Assembly: GCA_029263395.1 (NCBI GenBank)
Contig: JAJCXO010000187.1
Coordinates: 62,001 to 126,000, forward strand
DNA from: Acidobacteriota bacterium
GTDB taxonomy: Bacteria; Acidobacteriota; Thermoanaerobaculia; Multivoradales; J023
DNA length: 64,000 nt
Direction: 5' to 3'
This document shows positions 25,443 through 34,342 of this stretch, in pieces. Below the pieces are notes generated by a model. That model searched no databases, was not told the origin of the DNA, and saw only the letters and a list, made by a program, of their open reading frames with translations. Every line of letters starts with the position of its first letter. Positions within the stretch are counted from its first letter, which is position 1. A program made the translations under genes and the position numbers.

Positions 25443-26807
25443 TCAGCGTCCGATTTCGCCCATTGGGCCATTGCTCCATCGCGCTATCGTTGCCGAACTC
25501 ACTGGCAGCGGCGGCTCAGGCGCGGCCAGCGGTTCTCCTGTCTCCAGTGCTAGCCTCAAAGCATCACGTCGCTCGTAGTAAAGCGTCTGCTCATGAGCAG
25601 GAATGGGCTCAATCGACTCGCTCTTGAGGCTGAGAGGATTCAGCCATCGACCGTTGCGCTTCACCCTGTAATCCAAGTGCGGGCCGGTCGAAAGCCCGGT
25701 CGAACCAACATAACCGATGACGTCCCCCTGGGCGACTCGGCGCCCACTTCGAACCCCGCTCGCATAACCGGACAGGTGCAGGTAAGAGCTTTCATAGCCG
25801 TTTGTGTGCCGAACTTTGACCATCTTGCCAGCACCACCGCTGCGTCCTGCGAACGCAACTACCCCACCCGCTGTCACCCTCACAGGGGTCCCTTTAGGCG
25901 CCCCATAGTCAACACCGTAGTGCGGTCGGTTGACTTTGAGGATCGGATGGAAGCGACGCATCGTAAAACCCGATGTGATGCGGGTAAACGGCAGGGGAGA
26001 ACGCAAGAACATCTTCTGCAAGGGTCGCCCATCGGCATCGTAATAACCAGCCGAGCCATAACTATAGGCTTCCAGTCGCCGACCACGGTTGGTGTAAACC
26101 AACGCCAGGATCTCTCCTAACCCAGAAAACTCACCATCGAGATACTCTTCTTCGTAGAGGAGCTGGAACCGGTCTCCGATTCTGAGATCGCGGTTGAAAT
26201 CGAGGTCCCACTGCAAGACGTGAGACATGGCATAGGCCAACTGCGCCCGTCCGCCTGCGCCTCGGATGGCAGATTCCAAGGAACTTGTGACTTCGCCCTC
26301 GATGCGCCGGGTTTCGACCCGCTGCGAGAACTCATGGACCGAACGGGCCCAGTTGTCTTGTAACGGCTTCAGCTCTACCCATCCTTTACCGGCGACCTCG
26401 AACCGCAGGCCAGCCAATTCGGCGGAAGGGGCAAAATAGGCCACCCCAATATCGCCGGGCTGGATCTTACGGACGTCGACATAACCATCGAGGGCCTCTA
26501 CGACGCCTTTCGCTTGCGTCGGGGCAAGGCCTAAATCCCCCACCAGTAGACTGCCGAGTGTTTGGCCTCGGCGCAGCTGAATCAACTGTGGTACTTCGGC
26601 CCGATCTAGATTGAGCGGTATCTCGGTGGGATGGTGCTTCGTCGCTAGAATCTCGTCATAGGGCAGCGTCGCCGTGATCGGGTGTGGCGACCGGAGACGC
26701 TCGTCGATGCGCCCTAGCCACACCGCCAAACAGCAAGCGGTAATCAATGGCCCGATTGTCAGCCAAGTCCGCCACCGGGTGGGCGGATAGATCTTGCGTG
26801 TCCACAT
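25443..26807 (-). CDS. M23-family peptidoglycan endopeptidase, membrane-anchored
   Basis: An N-terminal hydrophobic segment (residues ~15-30) is followed by a LysM/OapA-like region (~75-130), a middle domain and a C-terminal M23 lysostaphin-type domain. Zinc motifs visible are H-Y-G-V-D (His and Asp ligands), S-Y-L-H-L-S, and P-H-L-D-Y-R, where the usual second His of the HxH pair is Asp, a substitution I have seen in other M23 proteins. It would cut peptide cross-links in the cell wall. The ATG is divergent from the HAD gene. Confidence 0.85.
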   Translation of the reverse strand: MWTRKIYPPTRWRTWLTIGPLITACCLAVWLGRIDERLRSPHPITATLPYDEILATKHHPTEIPLNLDRAEVPQLIQLRRGQTLGSLLVGDLGLAPTQAKGVVEALDGYVDVRKIQPGDIGVAYFAPSAELAGLRFEVAGKGWVELKPLQDNWARSVHEFSQRVETRRIEGEVTSSLESAIRGAGGRAQLAYAMSHVLQWDLDFNRDLRIGDRFQLLYEEEYLDGEFSGLGEILALVYTNRGRRLEAYSYGSAGYYDADGRPLQKMFLRSPLPFTRITSGFTMRRFHPILKVNRPHYGVDYGAPKGTPVRVTAGGVVAFAGRSGGAGKMVKVRHTNGYESSYLHLSGYASGVRSGRRVAQGDVIGYVGSTGLSTGPHLDYRVKRNGRWLNPLSLKSESIEPIPAHEQTLYYERRDALRLALETGEPLAAPEPPLPVSSATIARWSNGPMGEIGR

Positions 26808-26910
26808 AAGCGACAGATATTAACACTGCTACCGATTGCTGCAAGTTTCCAGCAGGACGGCATCGTTATCGACCGCCCTGGATCGATACACTAGGCCAAG
26901 GAGAATCAAG

Positions 26911-27642
26911 ATGCATATAGCCTTCGATGCCGACGACACTCTATGGCACAACGAGCCAATCTTCGATCTGACCCAAGATCGAGTCGCGGAGCTGCTGCGA
27001 GACTGGGTGCCTCCCGAAGAGTTGGGCGAGCAGCTCAACCGGATGGAGAAGCGCAATCTGCAGCTTTTCGGCTACGGTTCGAAGGGATTCACCCTGTCAT
27101 TGATCGAGACCGCGTTGGAAGTCAGTCGGGGCGAAATTCCTGGCGCTGTGATCCAAGAAATCCTGGATGCTGGCAAGGCGATGATCGAGCACCCGATAGA
27201 ACTCTTACCCGGGGTTGTCGAGACCCTCGAGCGGCTTGCGTCGCAGCACCCGTTGTTGCTCATTACCAAAGGTGATCTCTTTCATCAGGAGACCAAAATC
27301 GCCCGCTCGGGTTTGGCGGAACGTTTTGCGGGAATCGAGATCGTATCCGAGAAAGACGACGCAACTTACCGTCGTATTCTCGATCGTTACGGAATTGATG
27401 CCGAGCGCTTCGTGATGGTCGGTAACTCTGTCCGATCTGACATCCTGCCCGTCCTACAAATCGGCGGCAACGCGATCCACATTCCTTATGAATCCAACTG
27501 GGAACTCGACAAGATCGAGCATCGCGGCGCCGAAAAAGAAGGCTTCTTCGTCGCCGAATCGATGCTCGAGGTGCCGACCAGCCTGCAAGAAATCGCCGCT
27601 CTCGGCTGGACAGCACCCACCGTCGCACCCACGGATGCCTGA
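26911..27642 (+). CDS. HAD-superfamily hydrolase
   Basis: A 243-residue phosphatase-type HAD protein. Motif I is F-D-A-D-D-T-L-W, motif II is I-T-K-G-D, motif III a downstream lysine, and motif IV is G-N-S-V-R-S-D-I. The helical cap between motifs I and II fits the C1 cap of YjjG/phosphoglycolate phosphatase relatives. The ATG at 26911 is chosen over upstream in-frame starts because AAGGAGA lies 6-7 bases before it. Likely a cytoplasmic small-molecule phosphatase; substrate unknown. Confidence 0.88.
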   Translation: MHIAFDADDTLWHNEPIFDLTQDRVAELLRDWVPPEELGEQLNRMEKRNLQLFGYGSKGFTLSLIETALEVSRGEIPGAVIQEILDAGKAMIEHPIELLPGVVETLERLASQHPLLLITKGDLFHQETKIARSGLAERFAGIEIVSEKDDATYRRILDRYGIDAERFVMVGNSVRSDILPVLQIGGNAIHIPYESNWELDKIEHRGAEKEGFFVAESMLEVPTSLQEIAALGWTAPTVAPTDA

Positions 27643-27666
27643 ACAGTCGGCCGATTGATACCAGCT

Positions 27667-29922
27667 CTACGGAACCGTCGTTGACCAGGCAGACGTATCG
27701 CCGGATTCAAAGCCATTGCTGAATAGCTCAGAGCCTCGGTCGCCATTGACCACCAGGGCAAACACTGCATCGAGCGCGGCGGTGTCGGGATGGGCATCTT
27801 GCACGATCTCGTCGCCGACCACCTCAATTGTCCAGATCCCGGCTTCCGGATTGGCGATGAAAACATTCTCCACGGTATCGATGGTGTTGGAGCTACCACC
27901 AGGAGTTGAAGTGTTGCCGGCCGCAAGACCATTGTTTCCCCAATAGACCACTGCCGATGGCGACGTGACACGTAACGACAAATCGTTGATACGAGCCTGG
28001 GCGGCGCCCGGGGTACCCATGGGATCAACGTAGACCAACGTCACCGCAAGCTCGGTCTCGCCATCTACCACATCGGCGCTGTAGGACTTGGTTTCCAATG
28101 GGACGATGATCTCGGTCTCATCGATAACAAAAGTCTTCGCTGCACGATCATAGAGTCGCCGGACATCGGCGGTGCCCCAACCCTGCTTGTTCCGGTCCAT
28201 GTCGCCAAAGGCGCAGGCCCCTGGATTGGCCCAGTCGTAGCGGTGGGCTGCGTTGATCATCAGAGCTTTGGCGGTGGCCATGTTCGGCCGGCTATCGAAG
28301 ACGTCACTGCCACCGCCGTGGCCGGCCCAGATGCCCTCGTGCCACATCTGGAACAGGAGACCGAAGTAGCCCGAGGTCTGCGGTGTCGCCGAACTCGTGC
28401 CACCGAACTGCGTATAGTTTGTATCGCCGCTGCCGGAAGCTGAGAAGATCGAATCGTAGAAGAAGGCCAAGTCCGGCTTGATCCGACCATCAGCGGCCGG
28501 ACCGATGCTGGCAGTAAAACTCCAGTTGTCGTCACACCGGTCGGCAGTGCTTTCGTGATTGAAGCCCCCGACGGAAACAATGTTCTTGGCCCATGCTTGC
28601 GGCCGCGACTGTTGGTTGCCAGAGTTGCTCTGACTCTGCGTCGACAGAATCTGATGCAAGAACAAGTAGTCATCAACCTCGGCGGAGATCGTCGAGTACG
28701 TGGTGTTACGAGTGGACCCGACACTCGACGTTTGGTAAACCGCACGATAGACCCCGCCAGGATCGATCAGCTCGGCATTGGCGTCGTAACGTGATGTCCC
28801 GCCGCCAAACTGCGTCGATTCGGACAGGCAAAAGAAGATACCTTGGGCATCCGGCACCACACCCCGGGCCGGCGCGCTGGTGCCTCCAGCAAAGTTGTTG
28901 CTGTAGGAGCTGGTACCGTGGAGCACGCTGCAGGAAGAGGCGACGCTATGTAGGATCGGTGCTGTTGGCCATTCCTGGTGCGTCGTCAGTAGCTCGCTGT
29001 CGAACACTTCGCCACGGACCCCTTGACCGGTGAAACCCTCGATGCCCTCCAGATAGTCGCCGCCACCAACCTCGCGCACGATATCCATATCAACTTCGCC
29101 CGGCCCTCCCCAACGGTCGACGAAGAGCACCCGATGATCGTGCGCCACCTCGACCAGCTGTTCTTGCGTCAACGTCGCTTCGACCCGAACACCCCCGCCT
29201 TCGATCAACTCCATCAACCCTCCCAAGCTCTGGATCCGAGCGGCCAATCCAGCCTGTTTTTCAGCGCTCCGCTGACCTAGCATGATGGAGTAACGCTGAC
29301 GCTCGAGCCGGGCTGCGTGCCCTTCGATCGCATCCCGTAGCGGCGCTTCCAATCGAAACGCAGGGTGATAGGGCCCGATCCAACGGACGTAGGGTAGGAA
29401 GCTGAGCTCGTTCAACACATCCGGTTCGGCATCGACCACAAAGGTGTGGTTGGTCAGGAACCGTAAAACCGTACCTCCCAATGTATCGATAGCGGCCCGG
29501 AACTCCGGTAGCGGAGCGCTGTGGAACTGGACCAGATGCAGTCGGTTGCTGGCACGCGCCGCGAGATCCAGACTGACGACGGGAGGTTCCACTGCCAGCG
29601 GATCGAACCGGTGATCGCGCAGTCGTACGACATAGTCGGTGGCGCGCACCCTACCTCGTAGAACACCGCCATCACTGACCGCGTAGAACGCTTGTGATTC
29701 GCCGGAAGCCTGCATTTCTCGCCATAAGTGGAGTTTGACCTCGCTGCTGGGCAACGCGATCGAACGGTGATCTTGCACCTCAGAATCGGTTTTGTGAAAC
29801 CGCTCCCCTGACGAGAGCACAAACGGCTCGTCGGAGGGGCTCTGGGCTCCCAGCGCAGACAGAGGCATCAAGGCTGCCACCGAAAGAACACAGACCAAAC
29901 CAGCGCGTCGGAGAGAAAACAT
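27667..29922 (-). CDS. Secreted subtilisin-like (S8) serine protease with C-terminal FESGDTSAW tract
   Basis: The start at 29922 gives a clean signal peptide (M-F-S-L-R-R-A-G-L-V-C-V-L-S). A long pro-region follows, then the S8 catalytic domain: Asp in G-E-V-F-D-S-E, His in L-H-G-T-S-S-Y-S, and Ser in G-T-S-S-A-T-P-Q. A P-domain-like beta region (T-L-V-Y-V-D-P, then I-W-T-I-E-V-V-G-D) precedes the last residues F-S-N-G-F-E-S-G-D-T-S-A-W. The tract is at the very C-terminus here, whereas two other proteins in this window carry it internally. Likely an extracellular protease. It converges on the HAD gene with a 24-bp gap. Confidence 0.87.
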   Translation of the reverse strand: MFSLRRAGLVCVLSVAALMPLSALGAQSPSDEPFVLSSGERFHKTDSEVQDHRSIALPSSEVKLHLWREMQASGESQAFYAVSDGGVLRGRVRATDYVVRLRDHRFDPLAVEPPVVSLDLAARASNRLHLVQFHSAPLPEFRAAIDTLGGTVLRFLTNHTFVVDAEPDVLNELSFLPYVRWIGPYHPAFRLEAPLRDAIEGHAARLERQRYSIMLGQRSAEKQAGLAARIQSLGGLMELIEGGGVRVEATLTQEQLVEVAHDHRVLFVDRWGGPGEVDMDIVREVGGGDYLEGIEGFTGQGVRGEVFDSELLTTHQEWPTAPILHSVASSCSVLHGTSSYSNNFAGGTSAPARGVVPDAQGIFFCLSESTQFGGGTSRYDANAELIDPGGVYRAVYQTSSVGSTRNTTYSTISAEVDDYLFLHQILSTQSQSNSGNQQSRPQAWAKNIVSVGGFNHESTADRCDDNWSFTASIGPAADGRIKPDLAFFYDSIFSASGSGDTNYTQFGGTSSATPQTSGYFGLLFQMWHEGIWAGHGGGSDVFDSRPNMATAKALMINAAHRYDWANPGACAFGDMDRNKQGWGTADVRRLYDRAAKTFVIDETEIIVPLETKSYSADVVDGETELAVTLVYVDPMGTPGAAQARINDLSLRVTSPSAVVYWGNNGLAAGNTSTPGGSSNTIDTVENVFIANPEAGIWTIEVVGDEIVQDAHPDTAALDAVFALVVNGDRGSELFSNGFESGDTSAWSTTVP

Positions 29923-30249
29923 CGTGTAGGTTCCCTTTGGGTCGGACGTAGATCGAGCCTCGCGGAGGCCTGCCGCGAAACAACTTGCTTGCCTGATCTC
30001 TGAAACGGGACAAATCCGCCGTATCCTGTTAGGGCACGTGCACACCCTGACCTTGCTCTCGAGTACGGACTCCAGGAGACGGATTTTGGTGGGCTGATCA
30101 TAACCCCCTGCCGACCTTTGCCGAAACTCTGCCTTGGTTCCGAAGCCACCTATCCGGGACGGAGCCAGTCCAGAAAATGCAGCGGTCGTCTTCCGATGTC
30201 GCCAGCGACCCGCGCTGCTATCTCATAGCATCAAGCGGCCAGTCCCCGC

Positions 30250-31851
30250 TCAGCGGGTGGGTGATGGAAACGTCTCATCCCAAGCCGAGGTGCCGCCAGA
30301 CTCGAAACCGTCAGCAAAAACGTCGTCGGACGGAGGCGGCGGACCGGTCCAACGATGGATGTCGAAAACGGTTTGAGCGCTGCGATAGAAGAAGCGACCA
30401 TGGAATTGCCCGCCATGGGGGGCGAACGCGCTCAGGCCATCCGTCGACTGATCGTAGTAGCTCGACCAATAGTCGATCCGGCGTTGTGGACCCGCATGGT
30501 TGGGATCGTTGTAAGTCTCACCACGGATGTCGACGATCGGCCCGCCGCTGGCGAGCCCCTCGAGATCGAGCAAATGCTCGATATTGTTCTCTCCGGTTGT
30601 CGGCGGGGCGCTACACAACGAATGAAAGCCCTGGTAGAGGAACGGTCTGCCTATGCTGGTGGAAAACTGCAGATACGCGAACGAAGGCAGATTACCAAGA
30701 GGCTGACGATAACGGCGGTTGCCAGCACTGAAAGCACAAGCCTGCCCTGGCACCGAAGCCGGGGCAAGGCAGGCGGTGAGGTCGTAGATCACCAAAGACC
30801 CGGCGTCGATCGCACCGAGGTAATAACGGTCGCGATGATAAGCCCGTTCGGGGATGGTGAAAAGATCAAGCCCTGCGTTGAGGGTGTTCAAACCTTCAAC
30901 AACCGAGACACTGGCAGGCGGCAACTGTGTGACGTCGAGGATCTCGCGAATCTCCGCTCCTAAGTCCTCGAATAAGAACTCGTCACTGACCGCCACGAAA
31001 TGCCGCATCTCCCCATCGATCTCCGCCGACATCACATCTAGATAAGCGGCGCGCCCCCATGGCCAAGGCTCCAGCCGCCCTCGCCACACTGGATCGGCAT
31101 CACCACCACACAGACTTCCGGCGGAAGACGTGCTCTCGAAACAGGGGCCAACTTCACGCGCTCGGCTCATATCGTAAACATCAACGCCTCTATTGCTCGC
31201 GTAGAAAGCGTAACTCCGGCCACCGATGTTGGTTACCGATACCTGGACGCCGACTTTCCCAGTATCCTGATAAAGCTGTATCGGGTTCGACTTATTGGTT
31301 GCGTCCCAAACTGTAAGACCGACTGCAGTTTCGCCAGGTAACACAACGAAGGTCGCTCCGGGCTCGTCGGGCGGGTCGATGGCCGCGATATCCCAGATCT
31401 TGAAGTATTGATGTGCGGGGATATCGAACTCGTGGAAATCACCAAGCCAGCCATCCCGCTGGGAGAGACGCACCGGAGTTCTGGCCAACGCGCCCTGGAT
31501 GTCCCAGATCTGGAAGCCAGCGTTGTAGGACAAGAAGAGATGTGCGCTGCTGTCGGTGGCGACGATGTCCAGATCGTTGAAAAACTCCAAGCCATTCGCT
31601 TCCCCAGGCGGCACCTCGAATCCGGTGTAGGCAGTGCTATCCCGGGTTGCCGGCAGCGGCTGACCGATCGACTCGGCGGGCTGAAAGTTCGTCGGCCACA
31701 TGGCAAACGTTCCCTGGCCATCAATGGATCGCGAGGGCTCGATCGGTAATGCCGGGGTGCCATCAAAACACGCCGTCGTGCCGGGCTCGCCAGCCGACAC
31801 GACCGGCGCGAACACGGATGTCGCGAGCAAGGCCAGAAGCCAGGTCTTCAT
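30250..31851 (-). CDS. Secreted propeller protein, paralogue 3 of 3 (short form)
   Basis: The start at 31851 gives a signal peptide (M-K-T-W-L-L-A-L-L-A-T then V-V-S-A). The body matches the other two paralogues blade for blade (G-Q-G-T-F-A-M-W-P, F-Q-I-W-D-I, V-D-V-Y-D-M-S-R-A-R-E, R-R-I-D-Y-W-S-S-Y). It stops straight after V-F-A-D-G-F-E-S-G-G-T-S-A-W, without the PKD domains present in the two longer copies. It therefore shows the tract as a C-terminal element on the same backbone. Function unknown, extracellular. Confidence 0.72.
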   Translation of the reverse strand: MKTWLLALLATSVFAPVVSAGEPGTTACFDGTPALPIEPSRSIDGQGTFAMWPTNFQPAESIGQPLPATRDSTAYTGFEVPPGEANGLEFFNDLDIVATDSSAHLFLSYNAGFQIWDIQGALARTPVRLSQRDGWLGDFHEFDIPAHQYFKIWDIAAIDPPDEPGATFVVLPGETAVGLTVWDATNKSNPIQLYQDTGKVGVQVSVTNIGGRSYAFYASNRGVDVYDMSRAREVGPCFESTSSAGSLCGGDADPVWRGRLEPWPWGRAAYLDVMSAEIDGEMRHFVAVSDEFLFEDLGAEIREILDVTQLPPASVSVVEGLNTLNAGLDLFTIPERAYHRDRYYLGAIDAGSLVIYDLTACLAPASVPGQACAFSAGNRRYRQPLGNLPSFAYLQFSTSIGRPFLYQGFHSLCSAPPTTGENNIEHLLDLEGLASGGPIVDIRGETYNDPNHAGPQRRIDYWSSYYDQSTDGLSAFAPHGGQFHGRFFYRSAQTVFDIHRWTGPPPPSDDVFADGFESGGTSAWDETFPSPTR

Positions 31852-31958
31852 ATGGATGGAACGCACTAAGGATCCCCAACTGTCTTCCCAGTAGTCCATG
31901 TTACCACAGCATCAAGCGCCTCGAATACCTCCTTCTTTGCCTCATCCTTATCCGCGTC

Positions 31959-32732
31959 CTAGTCACACACATACCGGGGATACGTTGTCTTGGCCGTGTC
32001 GGCCACCGCCAGATCGATGTCACAAGTCAGAAACGGTTGGTCGCCCGAGGTTGTTCCCAAAACCTCCCCTTCCTCAGGCTCGACGATCCAGCCCAGGCCG
32101 GCCCAGTCCCCGCCGTCAGTGTTGCCAGCAAAATTCGACGACAGACAGTAGGCCCCCGAGACCACCGCACAAGCACGGCCACCAGCTAGCCATTTGTCAC
32201 CCGACGGCTTCATCGTGGCACGGGGAGCGGCGATCAGCTGCACTCCTTGCTGGCCGTACGCACGAGCGTGCTGCTGAAACCACATCTCGGTGCAGATCAT
32301 GAATCCAACCCGCCCGTGCGGTGTATCGGACGGTGTGAACTGACCGTCACCCCGCTCGTACCACCGTGCTTCCCAAAAACCAGGTTCTTCCGGTAGGTAA
32401 CACTTGCGGTGGACGGGACGCCTGGTGCGATCCTCGGCAGTCCAGACCGAGCCTTCGTTGAAGTGTTGACCTGCTTCGATCACTGCTGCAGTCCACAACA
32501 CCGTCGGTGCGCCAAGCTCAGGCAGCCGCCCAAGCCAAGCCTCATGTGCTCGGACCGAATCCGCCCAGGCTCCAGCATCCACTTCTCGGCTCGCCGCCAA
32601 CCATGGGTAGAACGGCATCTCCGGCAACAACACCACATCGCTGGCCTCGGCTCGAACGTGTTCGGCCAGCGCTGACCAATCTTGCTCGAGACCTTCGGGA
32701 TCGTTGCGGAGCTCGCATACAGTCACTTTCAA
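31959..32732 (-). CDS. Carbon-nitrogen hydrolase (nitrilase superfamily)
   Basis: The Glu-Lys-Cys triad is visible: L-L-P-E-M-P-F, H-R-K-C-Y-L-P-E-E-P and M-I-C-T-E-M-W-F. The W-Y-E-R-G-D and P-R-A blocks fit amidase-type members such as N-carbamoyl amidases. I place the start at a TTG (32732), since AAGGAG lies 6 bases upstream and the product then begins K-V-T-V-C-E-L-R, the normal first strand of this fold; the frame itself is open much further up. It would hydrolyse an amide or carbamoyl bond in the cytoplasm. No pathway partner is nearby. Confidence 0.8.
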   Translation of the reverse strand: MKVTVCELRNDPEGLEQDWSALAEHVRAEASDVVLLPEMPFYPWLAASREVDAGAWADSVRAHEAWLGRLPELGAPTVLWTAAVIEAGQHFNEGSVWTAEDRTRRPVHRKCYLPEEPGFWEARWYERGDGQFTPSDTPHGRVGFMICTEMWFQQHARAYGQQGVQLIAAPRATMKPSGDKWLAGGRACAVVSGAYCLSSNFAGNTDGGDWAGLGWIVEPEEGEVLGTTSGDQPFLTCDIDLAVADTAKTTYPRYVCD

Positions 32733-33172
32733 GAGCTGCTCCTTTGTGCTGGATTCAACATAGGAAAAGTCGACAGATTTCCTCGGCCTCAACATTATCC
32801 TCCGACCGCCCATAAGCCTATAGAACGCATCGAGAATCGGTCTCGGCGTCAAGGTGGCCCTTGGCCTCGATCGAGGTGCAGCCTTTCAATGGCCATACAT
32901 CCCTTTGGTTGGCTCCTGACGATCGAAAGGTCTTCTCCCGGCGGGAGGGCCCTAGTCTTCGACGCCCGAAGGGTCTTCTCCCGAGGGCCTTTTTCGAGAC
33001 CGCTCGGACGAATCACCCAATACAGCCCCCAATTCGCCCGATTCGGCCAAATTTGACCCACAAACCACCCTGACCCTGACGATCACCGTCACCGTCACCG
33101 GGCAGCCTGCCTGATCGAGCGGAGCGATCAGCGCGCAATGCGGACCCTGGCCTTGGCTGCGGCCACCAATAG

Positions 33173-33478
33173 AGATCGGCACCAGAAGCTCGTACGAGCG
33201 ATCATCCCGTTGCCGAGCAGTGCCTGATAGCTCCAGAAAAGATCACAGCACAGCAGACCGGCATCCCGATCGATGGCTTCTGGGTTACCGAAGAGATGTA
33301 TCACCAACCGTTCGATCCGCAGAAGATCGATCGTTGGCGGCAGTCTCTGCCGCTAACGACTCGAGTGTTGGGGAACTTGTTGATGGCAACCAACCTACGC
33401 CGGTTGTCCTATCCGGTCGGTGAGACCTATTTGCCGGCAAACCGCGCTCTACGATGGTTACACCAGCGCCTACCTTGA
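33173..33478 (+). pseudogene. Possible C-terminal remnant of a broken gene
   Basis: The frame is open from a TAG at 33170-33172 to a stop at 33478 and reads like real protein over ~100 residues (for example I-D-G-F-W-V-T-E-E-M-Y-H-Q-P-F-D-P), but has no usable start until residue ~42 (ATG 33296). No family is recognised. The rest of the 787-bp gap around it (32733-33519) holds only GC-rich sequence with a duplicated GGTCTTCTCCCG. I read it as a decayed gene end; a chance frame is possible. Confidence 0.3.
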
Positions 33479-33519
33479 AGACAAGCACGCGGCTCAGCCT
33501 GAGATAGAGTCCACCCACT

Positions 33520-34233
33520 GTGCCAGCCACCACGTTTTTACTGCTCGTTGCAACGATCTTGAGTGTCCAAGAAGGCATCGCTACCATCGATCACGGCAGC
33601 CTCGAGGGGTTACGCCCAGGCGACTCCGGCGTCTTCTTCTATGAGCTCACGATAGGTGAAGGAACCAAGCGGATCGAGATCGGAACCGGTAGGCTGATCG
33701 AGACCGAAGAGACTCGATCTCTGGTCGAGATCACAGGCGACATCGACGTACGACCGGGAATCGCGATCGAGTTCAGGATTCCGGTCTCCCCCGATGCCAG
33801 GGAGGACCTCCTGCGAGATGCCCGACAGGCGCCAGCCAGAAGCCCACCAACCGCCGGCTCGACGCCTTCAGAGTCGATGGTGGACGCGGCGGTTCGAGAG
33901 GTTGTCCTGAAGTGGGCCGCGGCCTGGTCAGACCAACGGGTTGATGACTACCTAGCCTTGTATGCCCAAGGCTTTCGACCACCCCTCGGGGTTAGTCGCA
34001 GGGCTTGGGAAGCTTCGCGCAGAGATCGTGTCTCGAGCCCCACGTCGATCCTTGTTAGCCTGGAACAACTCGATATTGTTTCGGTCGCATCCAGAGCCGC
34101 AGTGGCAACCTTCATCCAAACCTACCGATCGGACACCTATCAAGACAGGGTCTCCAAGTTGCTGGATCTCGTTCGGGAGGACGGTGATTGGAAGATTCTG
34201 GAGGAGAAAGAGGTCGTGCCAGCGCCTCGATGA
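33520..34233 (+). CDS. Secreted protein with NTF2-like C-terminal domain
   Basis: A 237-residue protein. The short hydrophobic N-terminus (M-P-A-T-T-F-L-L-L-V-A-T) looks like a signal peptide. Residues ~25-95 form a small beta-rich domain. Residues ~125-235 match the NTF2/SnoaL-like fold seen at the end of Cds6-type and DUF4440 proteins: W-A-A-A-W-S-D-Q-R-V-D-D-Y-L-A-L-Y, an R-V-S-S-P-T turn, and D-G-D-W-K-I-L-E-E. Likely a periplasmic binding or accessory domain. It precedes the heparinase-like gene by 109 bp on the same strand. Confidence 0.6.
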   Translation: MPATTFLLLVATILSVQEGIATIDHGSLEGLRPGDSGVFFYELTIGEGTKRIEIGTGRLIETEETRSLVEITGDIDVRPGIAIEFRIPVSPDAREDLLRDARQAPARSPPTAGSTPSESMVDAAVREVVLKWAAAWSDQRVDDYLALYAQGFRPPLGVSRRAWEASRRDRVSSPTSILVSLEQLDIVSVASRAAVATFIQTYRSDTYQDRVSKLLDLVREDGDWKILEEKEVVPAPR

Positions 34234-34342
34234 TCGTCATAACGATGGACTGGGAGACCTAGATCCTAGAAACGGATGAGACCCGCTTGACCAAGCAAGC
34301 TCCCGGCATCGTCTGCTGCGCCTCTCAGGAACAAGCCGCGCC

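Noticed and set aside
27667-30045. The longer start of the subtilase at 30045
   Set aside because: The extra 41 residues are Cys/Arg-rich and precede a normal signal peptide; the ATG at 29922 has a ribosome site.
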